From contig CM055100.1 in assembly GCA_029204225.1 (NCBI GenBank), forward strand, positions 11,178,769-11,242,768: a DNA stretch of 64,000 nucleotides, in the 5' to 3' direction. This document shows positions 54,486 through 64,000 of this stretch, in pieces. The notes below the pieces were generated by a model, which searched no databases, was not told the origin of the DNA, and worked only from the letters and a program-made list of their open reading frames with translations. How positions within the stretch are numbered: position 1 is the first letter of the stretch; the number at the start of each line of letters is the position of its first letter. Both the position numbers and the translations under genes were made by a program. The DNA comes from Diphasiastrum complanatum (lineage: Eukaryota; Streptophyta; Lycopodiopsida; Lycopodiales; Lycopodiaceae).

Positions 54486-57400
54486 ATGCAACATAATAAG
54501 GAAAACTGCCTGAAAACTTTGATTTCCCATATTGACTACCTTTCCAGACTTGAAAGACTAGTGCGTGATAATGTTTCAAGTCTTAATGCTTTAAAACAAG
54601 CTGTTTTAGCACAGTATCGAGTGAATCCTGCTATCCACGGTAGTAATTTATCTGTCCCACCATCACCCCATAAGGTAGTACCTAAAGATTTACGCCTTCC
54701 CACCTTTGGTGGAGAAGAAAAAGACCGTAACCGAGATTCGGTTGTTGCCTTTCTCGTTAAGCATGATGATGCTTTTCAATTAAAAGGAACTCCTGATGAG
54801 AATCGGCCTTTAGAGGCGAGCATCTCCCTGACGGGAAAAGCCTTTAGGTGGTGGATAAGTCTACGAGAAGGTGGTTCCGAACCAAAGTTTTGGGATAGTT
54901 TTCAGGTAAGGGGATTCATTCGGGGTTTGCAAGCCGAATACCAAAAATATCTTTGGCCTTTAAAGCCTAAAACATTGGAAACTGCTATCACGCTAGTTCG
55001 CCCAAAAGGTAAAAGAGTAGTAGAAGATACCCGACCTGAGTCCTCCAAGCATGGAGAGAAGAGAAAAATTCCGACATCTAATTCTTCGAACAAAAAGAGA
55101 TATATAGATTGTCGAGAAGTGACATTGAAAGAGCCAAGAGGGAGCACTTGTGCTTCATTTGTATGGGAAAAGGTCATAACAAGAGTCAGTGTCCTAAAGT
55201 ACAACATAAAGGGAACACTGACGAAACTCCCGGTCAAAAACAAAATGGTCCTTTTAAGAAACCGGAGAAGCAAGTTCACACTGTCCAAGTTTTGCCTTTG
55301 GGACGGTCCCCCAAGGTAAAGTATGTTCACGTGTCTCATATAAATGAGGCACATACATGTTCAATTACTGCTAACATTTGGCAACCTGCAGTCGGACCTC
55401 ATACTATTTTCCGATTGTTAGGAAGTATTAATGGCTAGAAAGTTCGGATAATGGTGGACGATGGGGCAACCCACAACTTTCTAAACCATTCTTTGGTAAG
55501 AAGTTGAAGTTAGAGCAAAAACCAAGTGATCATCAATACGTAGTTACACTTGTCGATGGTCAGCGTAAAGATATTTATGATACTTTCGTTCCACAAGTTC
55601 CCATACAAATCCAAGACTATCAAGATACTTTAGACTTTCAAGTGATGAGCTTGGCCTTGGCAGATGTAATACTTGGTCGTGAATGGTTGTTTATGTTAGA
55701 AACTACTGGTGGTCTTGTGCGTAGTTATGTTGATAACACTTTGGAGTTTGTTCATAGAGGTCAAAAAATTAAGTTGGTTGGAAATGCAAGTGTGCCGGCT
55801 TCGCCAGTTGTTTCTTCTGTGCAGTTGAAGCGGCTCGTACGGAAACGAAAAATTGAAAAGGTATTTCTTTGTTTTCTTAATTCTGAAACTTTTTCAAGTA
55901 ATGCAAGTTTATCTTTTCCATATCCAAAAAAATGTGTTTCTTCTGTTGAGAGAAAAGAGAGAGATGTGAGTTTGCAAACTATTTTAAATGATTTTAAAGA
56001 CGTCTTTCCTAGCGATTTACCATCTGGGTTACCCCCGAGAAGAGAGGTAGATCATCCCATAGAACTAATACCCGGGACTAAACCTGTTAGTAAGCCTCCT
56101 TATAGGTTGAGCCATGCAGAACACCTAGAGGTAGAGCGGCAACTGCAAGAGTATTTAGCTAAAGGGTTTATACGCCCCAGTAAGTCACCATGGGCTGCGC
56201 CCATTTTGTTGGTTAAGATATGTGCATAGACTATAGGGCCCTAAATAAACTCACAATTAAGGATAAGTACCCTTTTCCCAGGATTGATGAGATCTTTGAT
56301 CAACTCAAGGGGGCAAAGTATTTTACTAAGATCGATCTTAGGTCTGGATATCATCAGGTACGTATTAAAGAAGATGACGTTCCGTTAACGGCTTTTCGTT
56401 CACGGAATGGTCATTACGAGTTTTTGGTTCTCCCCTTTGGATTAACCAATGCCCCAGCAACATTTATGAGGTTGATGAACAATGTGTTCAGACATCTTTT
56501 GGGCAAGTTCATATTAATCTACCTTGATGATATCCTGGTCTTTAGTCGTACTAAAGAAGAGCATTTTGAACACTTACGCCAAGTGTTCCAGGTCCTGAGA
56601 GAAAATTCCTTGTTTGCAAAGGAATCAAAATGTGAGTTCTTCAAAGAAAAGATTCACTACCTCGGACATATTATCTTCGTTGAGGGGATCAGGATGGATC
56701 CTGAAAAGGTAGCCGCAATTATGCGGTGGCCAGCACCAACTTCGTTGGAAGAGCTGCAGATCTTCCTCGAATTGGCGGGTTTTTACAGGAGGTTTATCCA
56801 TCAGTATGCGAAGCATTCATAGTAGAGACCGATGCCAGTGATCAGGCAATCGGTGCTGTTCTTACTCAACACGACCGTCCAGTCGCGTTTGAGAGTAAGA
56901 AACTGGATAAACACCAGTTGAATTATTCCACTTATGAGAAGGAGTTGTTCGCAATAGTCTATGCTCTTAAGAAATGGAGGCACTACCTCTATGGAGCTAA
57001 GTTTGAGATTATGTTTCATCAAGAAAGTATCAAGTGGCTTTCCTCCCAAAGTGACTTGAAAGGAAGAAAAGCTCACTGGGCCGAACTGCTCCAGGAGTTT
57101 GACTATCAACTAAGGTACAGGAAAGGGCGCTCCAATGTGGTAGCAGATGCCCTGAGTCGAATGCCCATGGTAAGCGCGCTAAGTTTTACGGCATTCAGGA
57201 GTGAATTCCTGGAATCACTCAGAGGAAAGTGTGTTAGTGATTCTCACTACGCACCTGTGTGGTAGGCTATTGAGCAAAGGAATTCCACAGCCACACCAGG
57301 GCCATCGGAAGATGTTGCAGTTGCGTCGGGACGCACCACCTGAAGAAGTTGCGGAAACATCCGGAGTGGATGTGCCATCACCAGGTGTTGCAGATGCTCG

Positions 57401-58683
57401 ATGGAAGAATTTCTACATTGAGGACGGGTACCTCCTTTATGAAGGAAGAGTATGTGTACCCAAGGATGGTGACTTTAGGCGCCAAATTCTTGAGGAAAGT
57501 CACGACAGTACTAGTGTACAAGAGTACGTGTTAAGGTGCACCACGTGCCAAGCCATAAAGGCTGAACGTCTCAAAGTAGGCGGGCTCCTCCAGCCACTCG
57601 AGATACCCGGTGGTAGATGGGAGAGTATCAGCATGGATTTTATAGTGGGGTTACCAAGAACGAGTAAAGGCCATGACTCGATCTGGGTAGTTGTAGACCG
57701 ATTGACCAAGATGGTGCGGTTTGTACCGACCAAGAAAACTGTTACAGCTCCAGAAGTCGCCAGGCTTTTTATAGAAAACATCTATAAGCTATATGGACTT
57801 CCCGCTAATATAATTAGCGATCGAGATCCAAAGCTTACAGGTAACTTTTGGAGAGCGCTGTTTAACAGGTTAGAAACTAAGTTGTCTATGAGCTCCACTG
57901 ATCATCCCGAAATGGATGGTCAAACGGAAAGGGTCAATCAGGTTCTAGAAGGTATGCTACGAGCATATGTTAGTAAGAAGCAAACCAATTGGGAAGAATA
58001 TCTTCCGCTTTTGGAATTTGCTTATAATAGCACTAAACATACCACTACAGGGTATAGTCCATTCATGCTAATGTATGGGTTTCAGCCTAGAGCCCCTATG
58101 GCCGTAGGGCTTAGGAAGGAAAAAGTATAGAGTGTTAGAGAGTTTCTTGAGGATATGGAAACTATGATCAAGATAGCTAAAGCTAATGTGAAGCAAGCAC
58201 AAGCGCGAGCTAAGCATTATGCAAATAAAACCCGTAGGGATGTGACCTTTCAAGAAGGTGATCGAGTGTTTCTGAAAGTTCCTGAAGACTCTACCACTCT
58301 AAGCACAGGCAAGTGTCCTAAGTTATCCCCAAGGTATTGTGGTCCCTTCACAATACTTAAGAGAATTGGAAGTTTTGCTTACCAGCTGGCTTTGCCAGAA
58401 TCCGCAAAGGTACATCCGGTCTTTCATGTCAGTAGACTGAAGCGGGTGTTGCGAGAAGAAGACAACATTGTCCCAGGAACCCAATTCCTTGCCACATCAA
58501 CCAGAGGAAATTCTAAATATCCGAAATCGCAAGACTCGTCATGCGGTCTTTCGAGAAGTTTTAGTCAAGTGGAAGGATGGGTCCCAAGAAGAGGCAACCT
58601 GGGAGTCTATAAGCAAGCTTCGCAAGAGGTATCCTGATTTCGTCTTTGAAGATATTGCTTTCGAGGACGAAAGCTCCTTTTAG
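54486..58683 (+). pseudogene. gypsy-2 gag-pol, chromovirus, frameshifted
   Basis: A nearly complete Ty3/gypsy coding region. Gag: PKDLRLPTFGGEEKDR, then in the next frame the zinc knuckle CFICMGKGHNKSQC (55153). Protease: VRIMVDDGATHNFL (55447), with DDGA where D-S/T-G-A is usual. RT: PYRLSHAEHLEVERQLQEYL, then after a small deletion at 56216 [33 protein letters not shown] and [12 protein letters not shown]. RNase H: VETDASDQAIGAVLTQ. Integrase: CTTCQAIKAE, MDFIVGLPRTSKGHD, IISDRDPKLTG and GQTERVNQVLEG, with all three acidic residues present. Chromodomain: [19 protein letters not shown] (58556). Breaks occur near 55110, 55440, 56216, 56820, 57265, 58130 and 58460. The 5' LTR and gag N-terminus are missing. 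The polypurine tract AGGGGGAGGAGA and LTR follow. Confidence 0.92.
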
Positions 58684-58693
58684 GGGGAGGAGA

Positions 58694-59079
58694 TGTTATG
58701 GCCATTGGCAAACACAGGGATACTAGTGACTCGTTAGCCCCATGGGGGTCCCAGCGGGGTGACACTCAGCCCCATAGTTCAGGATAATAACCCTTAGGGA
58801 CTAGGATCTAGAGGGCTTGGTCTATATTCATAGGGAGTGCCACTAAGTGGAGGGCACCCTTAGATGCTAAGGGTGGGTCCCTCAAGTTAGGTAGGGCCTG
58901 TGTGCCACATGCTTAGTTTGCATGAGGGACATCCACATGGCAACTGTGCATGTGAGAAGAGTGCATGGCCTCCTGGAGGCTGGGCGCTGGTCCTATATGG
59001 TGGCCTGTGAATGTAGAGCCAGGTACAGGATTGTGGGTGGAGATCCAGAGTCATTCCTCTCCTGTGTGAGTTCTTCTTC
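58694..59079 (+). mobile_element. gypsy-2 3' LTR, truncated
   Basis: It begins TGTTATGGCCATTGGC right after the polypurine tract 58682-58693. It is cut at 59080 by a small hAT derivative, and the rest of the LTR is not recognised beyond it. The first 12 bases are shared with the LTR at 61898. Confidence 0.75.
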
Positions 59080-59266
59080 CATAGATCCTAATAAGAACCA
59101 TGGTAAACCGTGTAGTTATTAATGAATTGATTAATTTTTTATTTATTTTTAGTTCATTTATTTTTAAACATTAATTAATCAATTGATTAATTATTTATGA
59201 TGAACCGTGGTACGGTTCCCCCCACAGTTCTCAGACCCCACGGTTCTGAGAACCGTGGATACTATG
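59080..59266. mobile_element. Small hAT derivative (MITE-like) with AACCGT repeats
   Basis: Ends CATAGATCC and GGATACTATG. It contains AACCGTG, the TTAATTAATCAATTG tract and CGGTTCTGAGAACCGTG, as in the hAT copies at 1410 and 46614. No 8-bp duplication is evident at the present borders. Confidence 0.6.
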
Positions 59267-59279
59267 CATTGATATGAAA

Positions 59280-60450
59280 CCACTTCATAATGGCCACCTT
59301 TCAAGCCCATTGCAATTAACAACTTCATGAGCAACACAAAGTTTAAGAAGTTCTTTACCACAGTGTGTGGCTTCATAATGAACATCCAACTTTCTACCAA
59401 TTTTCAGCTCAAAACTATTGTAGGCTCGACGAAGGATTTTTGCAACTTGGCGAGGGTTCAAGAAAGAAAAGAAGAAAGGATGTACAATTTTGAGCCATAT
59501 GTAATGTTTTTAATCTTCTTTTATAACTTCTATCAAGTCTTCCAAAGAACCTTTGATATAAAAAGCCACTCCGCCAAATCCTCTTTTCTATCTCCTCGTT
59601 CATTCCATAGAGAGTTGGATGAAAGCATTTTGCAACATTTATGTTCCTAAGTTTCCACTAAGAAAATGAGGTCCTTTCCCTTAGCTATTTCACTCAAGCC
59701 AACTCCTCCATCCCATGGAAACCCATTGTGATTCAGGAAAACTAAATATAATCTTGATTTGATCACCTTGGTCTCTTTTTGTTGTTTGATAGGAGGATCC
59801 TTCCAAAATGCTTTTTCACACTTAAGGTCAGCCCACTTGCCTTCCTCTGGCCATTTTTTTGATTTAGCCCATTCAATGCAAACCTCTGCTTGTTGGGTAG
59901 GAGTGAGACCCCCGTCCACATGCCCTTAAGTTTTGCTCTATTTTGTAGAACAAAGTTTCTTGTTTTGTTGTCATAATACTTCACTAAAAGCACCCTATTT
60001 CGATCCAAATTTTCTTTTCCCAACCTAAAGGATTCCTGAAACTATCCACCTCCATCTCAATCTTTTCAACAAGGAATTCTTCAATAGGACCTTTATTTTA
60101 TGCATATCCTTTGATAATCAAATTGGAAGCTCTCGTCAAAATTTCTAGTTCCTCCTTCACCATAGAGCTGACCTCCTTAGATAATGTCGCTTTGTCAAGT
60201 ACTTTGTTGTCCACCGATCCCTTAATATTCCTTGTGTTGTGAAAATGCCTCCTCTAAGCTAAGGACCTTGGCTTGAAGTTCCAAATAGTTGTCCATCTGT
60301 ACTGCCTCTTCAATTTGCTTGATGCGTAGATCTGATTTCTATTGATGTTTTTCAGTACCCAAAGGCACATGAGAGTGAAAATGTGCATTTCCAGTGTGAT
60401 TCTTATTTTGGGACCGTAACACATCTTTGATCAAAAACCAAAAACAAAAC
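59280..60450 (-). pseudogene. LINE (L1-like) fragment: ORF1 and endonuclease start
   Basis: On the minus strand from 60330 down: a heptad-like stretch (ELQAKVLSLEEAFSQHKE), then RASNLIIKGYA, RVLLVKYYDNKTRNFVLQNR and AKLKG. In the next frame come LTPTQQAEVCIEWAKSKKW and WADLKCEKAFWKDPP. This order resembles L1 ORF1p with coiled coil, RNA-recognition fold and C-terminal domain. Next, YLVFLNHNGFPWDGG, KDLIFLVET and, spread over two frames, NERGDRK and an FYIKG segment. This looks like the N-terminal part of the APE-type endonuclease, whose usual QET is VET here. RT is absent. Several frameshifts are present. Confidence 0.55.
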
Positions 60451-60478
60451 TAATACAACACTAATGTGATCTAGGATA

Positions 60479-61160
60479 TCAGTAAAACATCTGTGTAAGA
60501 CTGGTAAAGCTAAATAAAATAACAATTTCTTTATCAATTAACTTCCAGCTCTCATAGGCAGTCACACCAACTTTTTGACTCCATATAGCACGTACTCTAC
60601 TTCCACTTGCATCCACTATTACTTTAAATGGAAAGTTGAAATTAGGATGTACCAATACTAGAGCTTTAACTAAAGTTTCGTTCAATTGAATAAAGCTCTT
60701 TTGAGCCTTGTCATTCCATTTGAATTTACCCTTTCTCAATAGATGTGTCAGTGGTGCTGCTATCTAAATTAAAAATGAACCGTTGATTACCATAAGATGC
60801 AATTCCCAAGAATCCCCAAACGTATCGCAGATTTCTAGGACTCTTCCAATTTTTCACCAATTCAAGTTTTGCGTTAATCCAGCTTGCTGCCATCTTTTGT
60901 CACGATATGTTCTAAATACTTAATCTCTTATTGAGCAAACTCACATTTTGACATCTTGATCGTGATTAATTTAAGTGCATGATAATCTATGCATATCCAA
61001 AAAGTACCATCTTTCTTCTTAACAAGGAGTACTGGTGAGGCGAAAGGTGATCAGCTCAAACTAATGAACTCTTGATCAAGTAACTCTTGGACTTTTTTTC
61101 AAAACCCTTCTCTTTCTACCTGTGAGAACCTATATGGACGAATGTGTCGGGATTCAATGT
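60479..61160 (-). pseudogene. Ty3/gypsy RT-RNase H fragment
   Basis: On the minus strand: [56 protein letters not shown], then after a large deletion MSKCEFAQ and EHIVTKDGSKLD. The RT-RNase H link follows, KGKFKWNDKAQKSFIQLNET and FPFKVIVDASGSRVRAIWSQ. The RT active site is lost in the deletion. It is not closely similar to gypsy-1 or gypsy-2. Confidence 0.75.
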
Positions 61161-61189
61161 GAACTAGAAGCAGAAATGAATTAAGTGAT

Positions 61190-61760
61190 TAACGTCCTAT
61201 GAACAATCACAAATTATGCATACAAATGGAAGCAAAGTAGGATATCAATGGAGACAAATCTCTATACAAAGAATGTATGTACATAAGCATTGCCACTCTC
61301 TCTAGTCTCTCCAGCCTCTTCAGCCTCTTTGGGCTCTTCCTCCCCTCTTCAGCAAAAAGAGGGCGCCTATTTATACAACTAGATAGAGAAATCCAAAGGC
61401 CAATGGTTCCCAATGTGGAATATCCAAAAGCCACAAAAGCAAATGAAAAGCCTTGGCGTTGGACAGCCAAATGCTAATTGGAGAAGGTCACTTGCCCCAT
61501 GGACCCCCCATGATGAGTTGGGCCCCTCCAAACTTGAGTACATGGACCAAAAGTTAAAAAATGCTCCTTGGGCCCTCAAAACCATATACATTGCCCCCAC
61601 TTCATTAAATATGGCATTAACCCCATGAAGTCATGCAATCCAAGCCTGGAGAAAGCTCTATACTCGCCATGCTATCTCTGGAGAAGATTCCACCCAGAGA
61701 GAAAATAAATTCTGATGACCCCTGAGAGCCGTCCAGGGTGTACCTTCTGGTACCTCGACT
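61190..61760 (-). promoter_or_regulatory. LTR-like segment with TATA box, minus strand
   Basis: On the minus strand GTTGTATAAATAGGCGCC (about 61382-61365) is a good plant TATA box, followed by pyrimidine-rich sequence as in LTR leaders. I cannot fix the ends, so it may instead be a host promoter. Confidence 0.35.
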
Positions 61761-61897
61761 TCGCAATTAGAGCATCAACAGAGGAACCTCCATTAAAGGA
61801 CAAATAAGACAAATAATGACTTCTAACAGAATGTTGACAGGTTTTGATCTCAATTCTAGTTCTATGACATGGTCAAAAAATCTTGTTGGAGGATCCC

Positions 61898-62381
61898 TGT
61901 TATGGCCATAGTCAGTTAAGGACCTGGAATAGTCCTAATATGGTAGACCGGCCCTCCAGTGTTCGAGATTATTGGTCACGCCTAGATTTTATTCCACATC
62001 GAGGCATGTTGGTGACTAATGACCTTGAGAGGACCCAGACACTCTAATTGAGACATATGGAGTAGTGCATGTACATGTGACTAAAACAGGCAGGAGGTAT
62101 GCATGTAGAGTTGTAACCTATTTATAGTTGACCTACATGGGGATTGCATGGACTCATGCGCAGGATCCTACTCTCTATATATTGAGGTAGTGATTATTCC
62201 GTCGACGACTTGGTCTAGGTTACCTGATGAGCTCTTTTCCTCTTGCTGTCACATTGACATGGCTTGGGGGCTAGATCTAGGAGGATTCTCCAAGAGAGAT
62301 CTAAAATTGGTTGGCTGATTTTGTAGTCTCTCTTGAGTTTTCCTATCCTCATCTTAGGGGTTTTCCCTAGTGGTCTTTACA
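61898..62381 (+). mobile_element. 5' LTR of a further LTR retrotransposon
   Basis: TGTTATGGCCATAGTC to GTGGTCTTTACA, 484 bp, with TATATATTG at about 62175 as the likely promoter, and followed by a primer-binding site. The start resembles the gypsy-2 LTR, so it may be a related gypsy family. Confidence 0.8.
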
Positions 62382-62395
62382 TTGGTATCAGAGCC
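62382..62395 (+). other. Primer-binding site
   Basis: TTGGTATCAGAGCC matches the initiator tRNA-Met complement perfectly from the second base. Confidence 0.9.
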
Positions 62396-64000
62396 CGGCT
62401 AAGATGCGATTTGTGGATGGGATGGAGAGAAGTTCTACATCAAATCGGAATTGGAATGCACTTGGATTCACATCCCGGTTGGAGTGCTGTTTTTTCAAGG
62501 GAAAATTGGGTTTGGATTCACTAATTCTTGTTTTGAGCATGCTTTTCAAACTTGGTGGTAGAGTGCTCTTCTCCTTGTTTGACTTTATTGAGATGCTGTG
62601 GATTAGTGTGGAATTCATTCTTATTTTTCTGAAGCCTTGAGAAAGTTTCCGTTTGAAGTAGAATGATCTGCATGAGTAGATCCACTTTTTTTGGTCTAAA
62701 TCTGTTTTTTTTTAATGAACAATTTGCATGAATCCATAATGTTTTGGACAGATTAAATTCAGATTAGTAACAGATGGTTTGTTGATAGATTGGTGTGAAT
62801 CAATGTATCCTGATTGAATAAACTAACTGTGGCTGGGAATCTTGAATTTAATGATTGCATGTGGAGGATTTGTGCTTTTTACAAGTCTAATACTCTTGTG
62901 TTTCATGCAAACTGTAAACATAGAATGGAAAATGTAAGTTGCCTATTATTAAAAGCAGATAAAGATTTTGAATAAGTGATGCATGCAGTTAGAGACCTCT
63001 GTGAAACCTTTCTCTGCTTGATGCTTTCTTCCCAGACCTCTGAACAGTGATGCTATTTTGTGCTATCAGTTGTTGATCTGGAATCTTGACCTATGGGAAC
63101 TGGTCTGTTGTCTCCTGTCTGACTGTTAAACCCGTTTTTGGAGTCCTTGAAACCTTGAATTGCTGTTGATATCTGTGAGACAGCCGGTTCTTGCTTTATA
63201 CTGTTTTTCTCAGACTTTGATTTGCATAAATGATGCAAATAGAAAAACACCAGTGCAAAGAGCAGGTCAGGCTTCGCTTTGCCTGTAGCTCGGGATTTGA
63301 GGATTGTGGGTAAGGATATGTCTTGGTTTCAAGCTGCTGCTCGCCCTTCCTTCCATTTCAGGTCTTCTTGAAGAGAGTGATTCTTTGAAAACCCTCTGCT
63401 CGCTGTTTTTTCAGCAAATGGCATGTCTGATCTGAAATTAGCAGGGGTAGGCCGTGATGCCAGATTCGGGTACTGACGAACTCTGGGGAAGAAGCCTCCG
63501 TCTGACCGGATATCATCTGGACAAATTGGAAGCATGTGTGGCTAGTCGCATTGTTTGATGGGTTGAATGCCTGCTGGTGTTGCCCTGCTGGTGTTGCCCT
63601 GTTGAAGGTCCAAGGAGGAGAGCGATCCCATTCCCTTCCTGCTTGTTGGAAAGACCTCTCTCCCTCAGGACCTGCTTGAAAGATCTCTCTCTCGCGCGCT
63701 CGGGCAGCCACCCTTTCTTGGGTAACGGCTGGAAAAGATCAATACCTAAATTTTTTTAGGTTTTGAAAAGCCTTTTCCCTTTTGTGCTTGGGTTGGGTAT
63801 TTTGGAGTTGAGGGACCGCCAATTATAAAATTGCATGTGTGTGCATGCTGGTCAACCGAGGTTTTTAGGAGCTTGACGTGTAGTGACTTCAAAAATGGTT
63901 CCAAAAGTGATTTTGGGAACTTGGGAAATTTGAGTTACTAGTCTCCTGGTGAGAGGAATTTCGATTCCTTTGGACATGTGTGTCAAAGCAATAAACTCGG
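62396..64000 (+). mobile_element. Leader of the LTR retrotransposon, runs out of the window
   Basis: No gag ORF is found in these 1.6 kb. Short ORFs on both strands show no domains. A long untranslated leader is usual for some plant elements, and the coding part may lie beyond the end. Confidence 0.5.

Noticed and set aside
59327-59650. 107-codon plus-strand ORF
   Set aside because: It is antisense to the LINE endonuclease segment, which has recognisable motifs on the minus strand.
62404-62640. 78-codon ORF after the primer-binding site
   Set aside because: It lies where a gag might start but shows no gag motif, and the opposite strand is also open. Treated as leader.
1-64000. CRISPR array, rRNA or bacterial operon
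   Set aside because: No regularly spaced repeats, conserved rRNA blocks or dense codirectional ORFs. All supported features are plant nuclear genes or eukaryotic transposons.

Overview
The window looks like intergenic chromatin from a large, repeat-rich nuclear plant genome. The evidence is a plant-type LRR receptor-like kinase gene (9518-12585) embedded in nested and decayed Ty1/copia and Ty3/gypsy LTR retrotransposons. There are also hAT DNA transposons, a LINE fragment, a MITE and a TRIM-like element. No rRNA, tRNA, CRISPR array or bacterial-style operon is visible. A non-flowering vascular plant such as a fern, lycophyte or gymnosperm is plausible, but that is inference only.

Layout. 1-3700: hAT elements with AACCGT-rich ends, one carrying a broken BED/dimerisation transposase on the minus strand. 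3700-8300: unassigned DNA, a copia integrase scrap, then the 3' end of a chromodomain gypsy element (gypsy-1 copy B) with its LTR. 8300-13050: an upstream region with SSRs, the LRR receptor-like kinase, and the last exon of a convergent unknown gene. 13800-16130: a decayed multi-exon coding region of a family I do not recognise. 16250-23000: copia fragments, a captured LRR piece, and a second gypsy-1 copy (A) in inverted orientation.

22400-36480 is a stack of two copia families. Copia-2 copies A and B lie head to head. Copia-1 copies are inserted into both of them, and a MITE sits inside copia-2 B. 36800-40600 is a decayed minus-strand gypsy element of the Tat/Athila-like type. 42648-43299 holds four in-phase exons of an unidentified host gene, followed by two abutting hAT elements that share the target GCTAGCAT. 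46085-48760 is a copia remnant split by a hAT copy with a perfect 8-bp target duplication. 48841-49454 is a TRIM-like element. 50745-52017 holds a tandem duplication and copia pieces. 53419-54273 is the 3' end of another unidentified minus-strand gene. It is truncated by gypsy-2 (54486-58683), a nearly complete but frameshifted chromovirus with an LTR. 59280-61160 holds a minus-strand LINE with an L1-like ORF1 region plus endonuclease, and a gypsy RT scrap. 61898 to the end is the 5' LTR, primer-binding site and leader of a further LTR element that runs out of the window.

The receptor-like kinase is the only complete gene candidate. Every retroelement polyprotein seen has stops, frameshifts or deletions, so local activity would need help from elsewhere. 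The most unusual points are the unknown decayed family at 13.8-16.1 kb, the hAT structures with exact 8-bp target duplications, the tandem hAT pair, the LINE ORF1 architecture, and the degenerate kinase motifs of the LRR protein.
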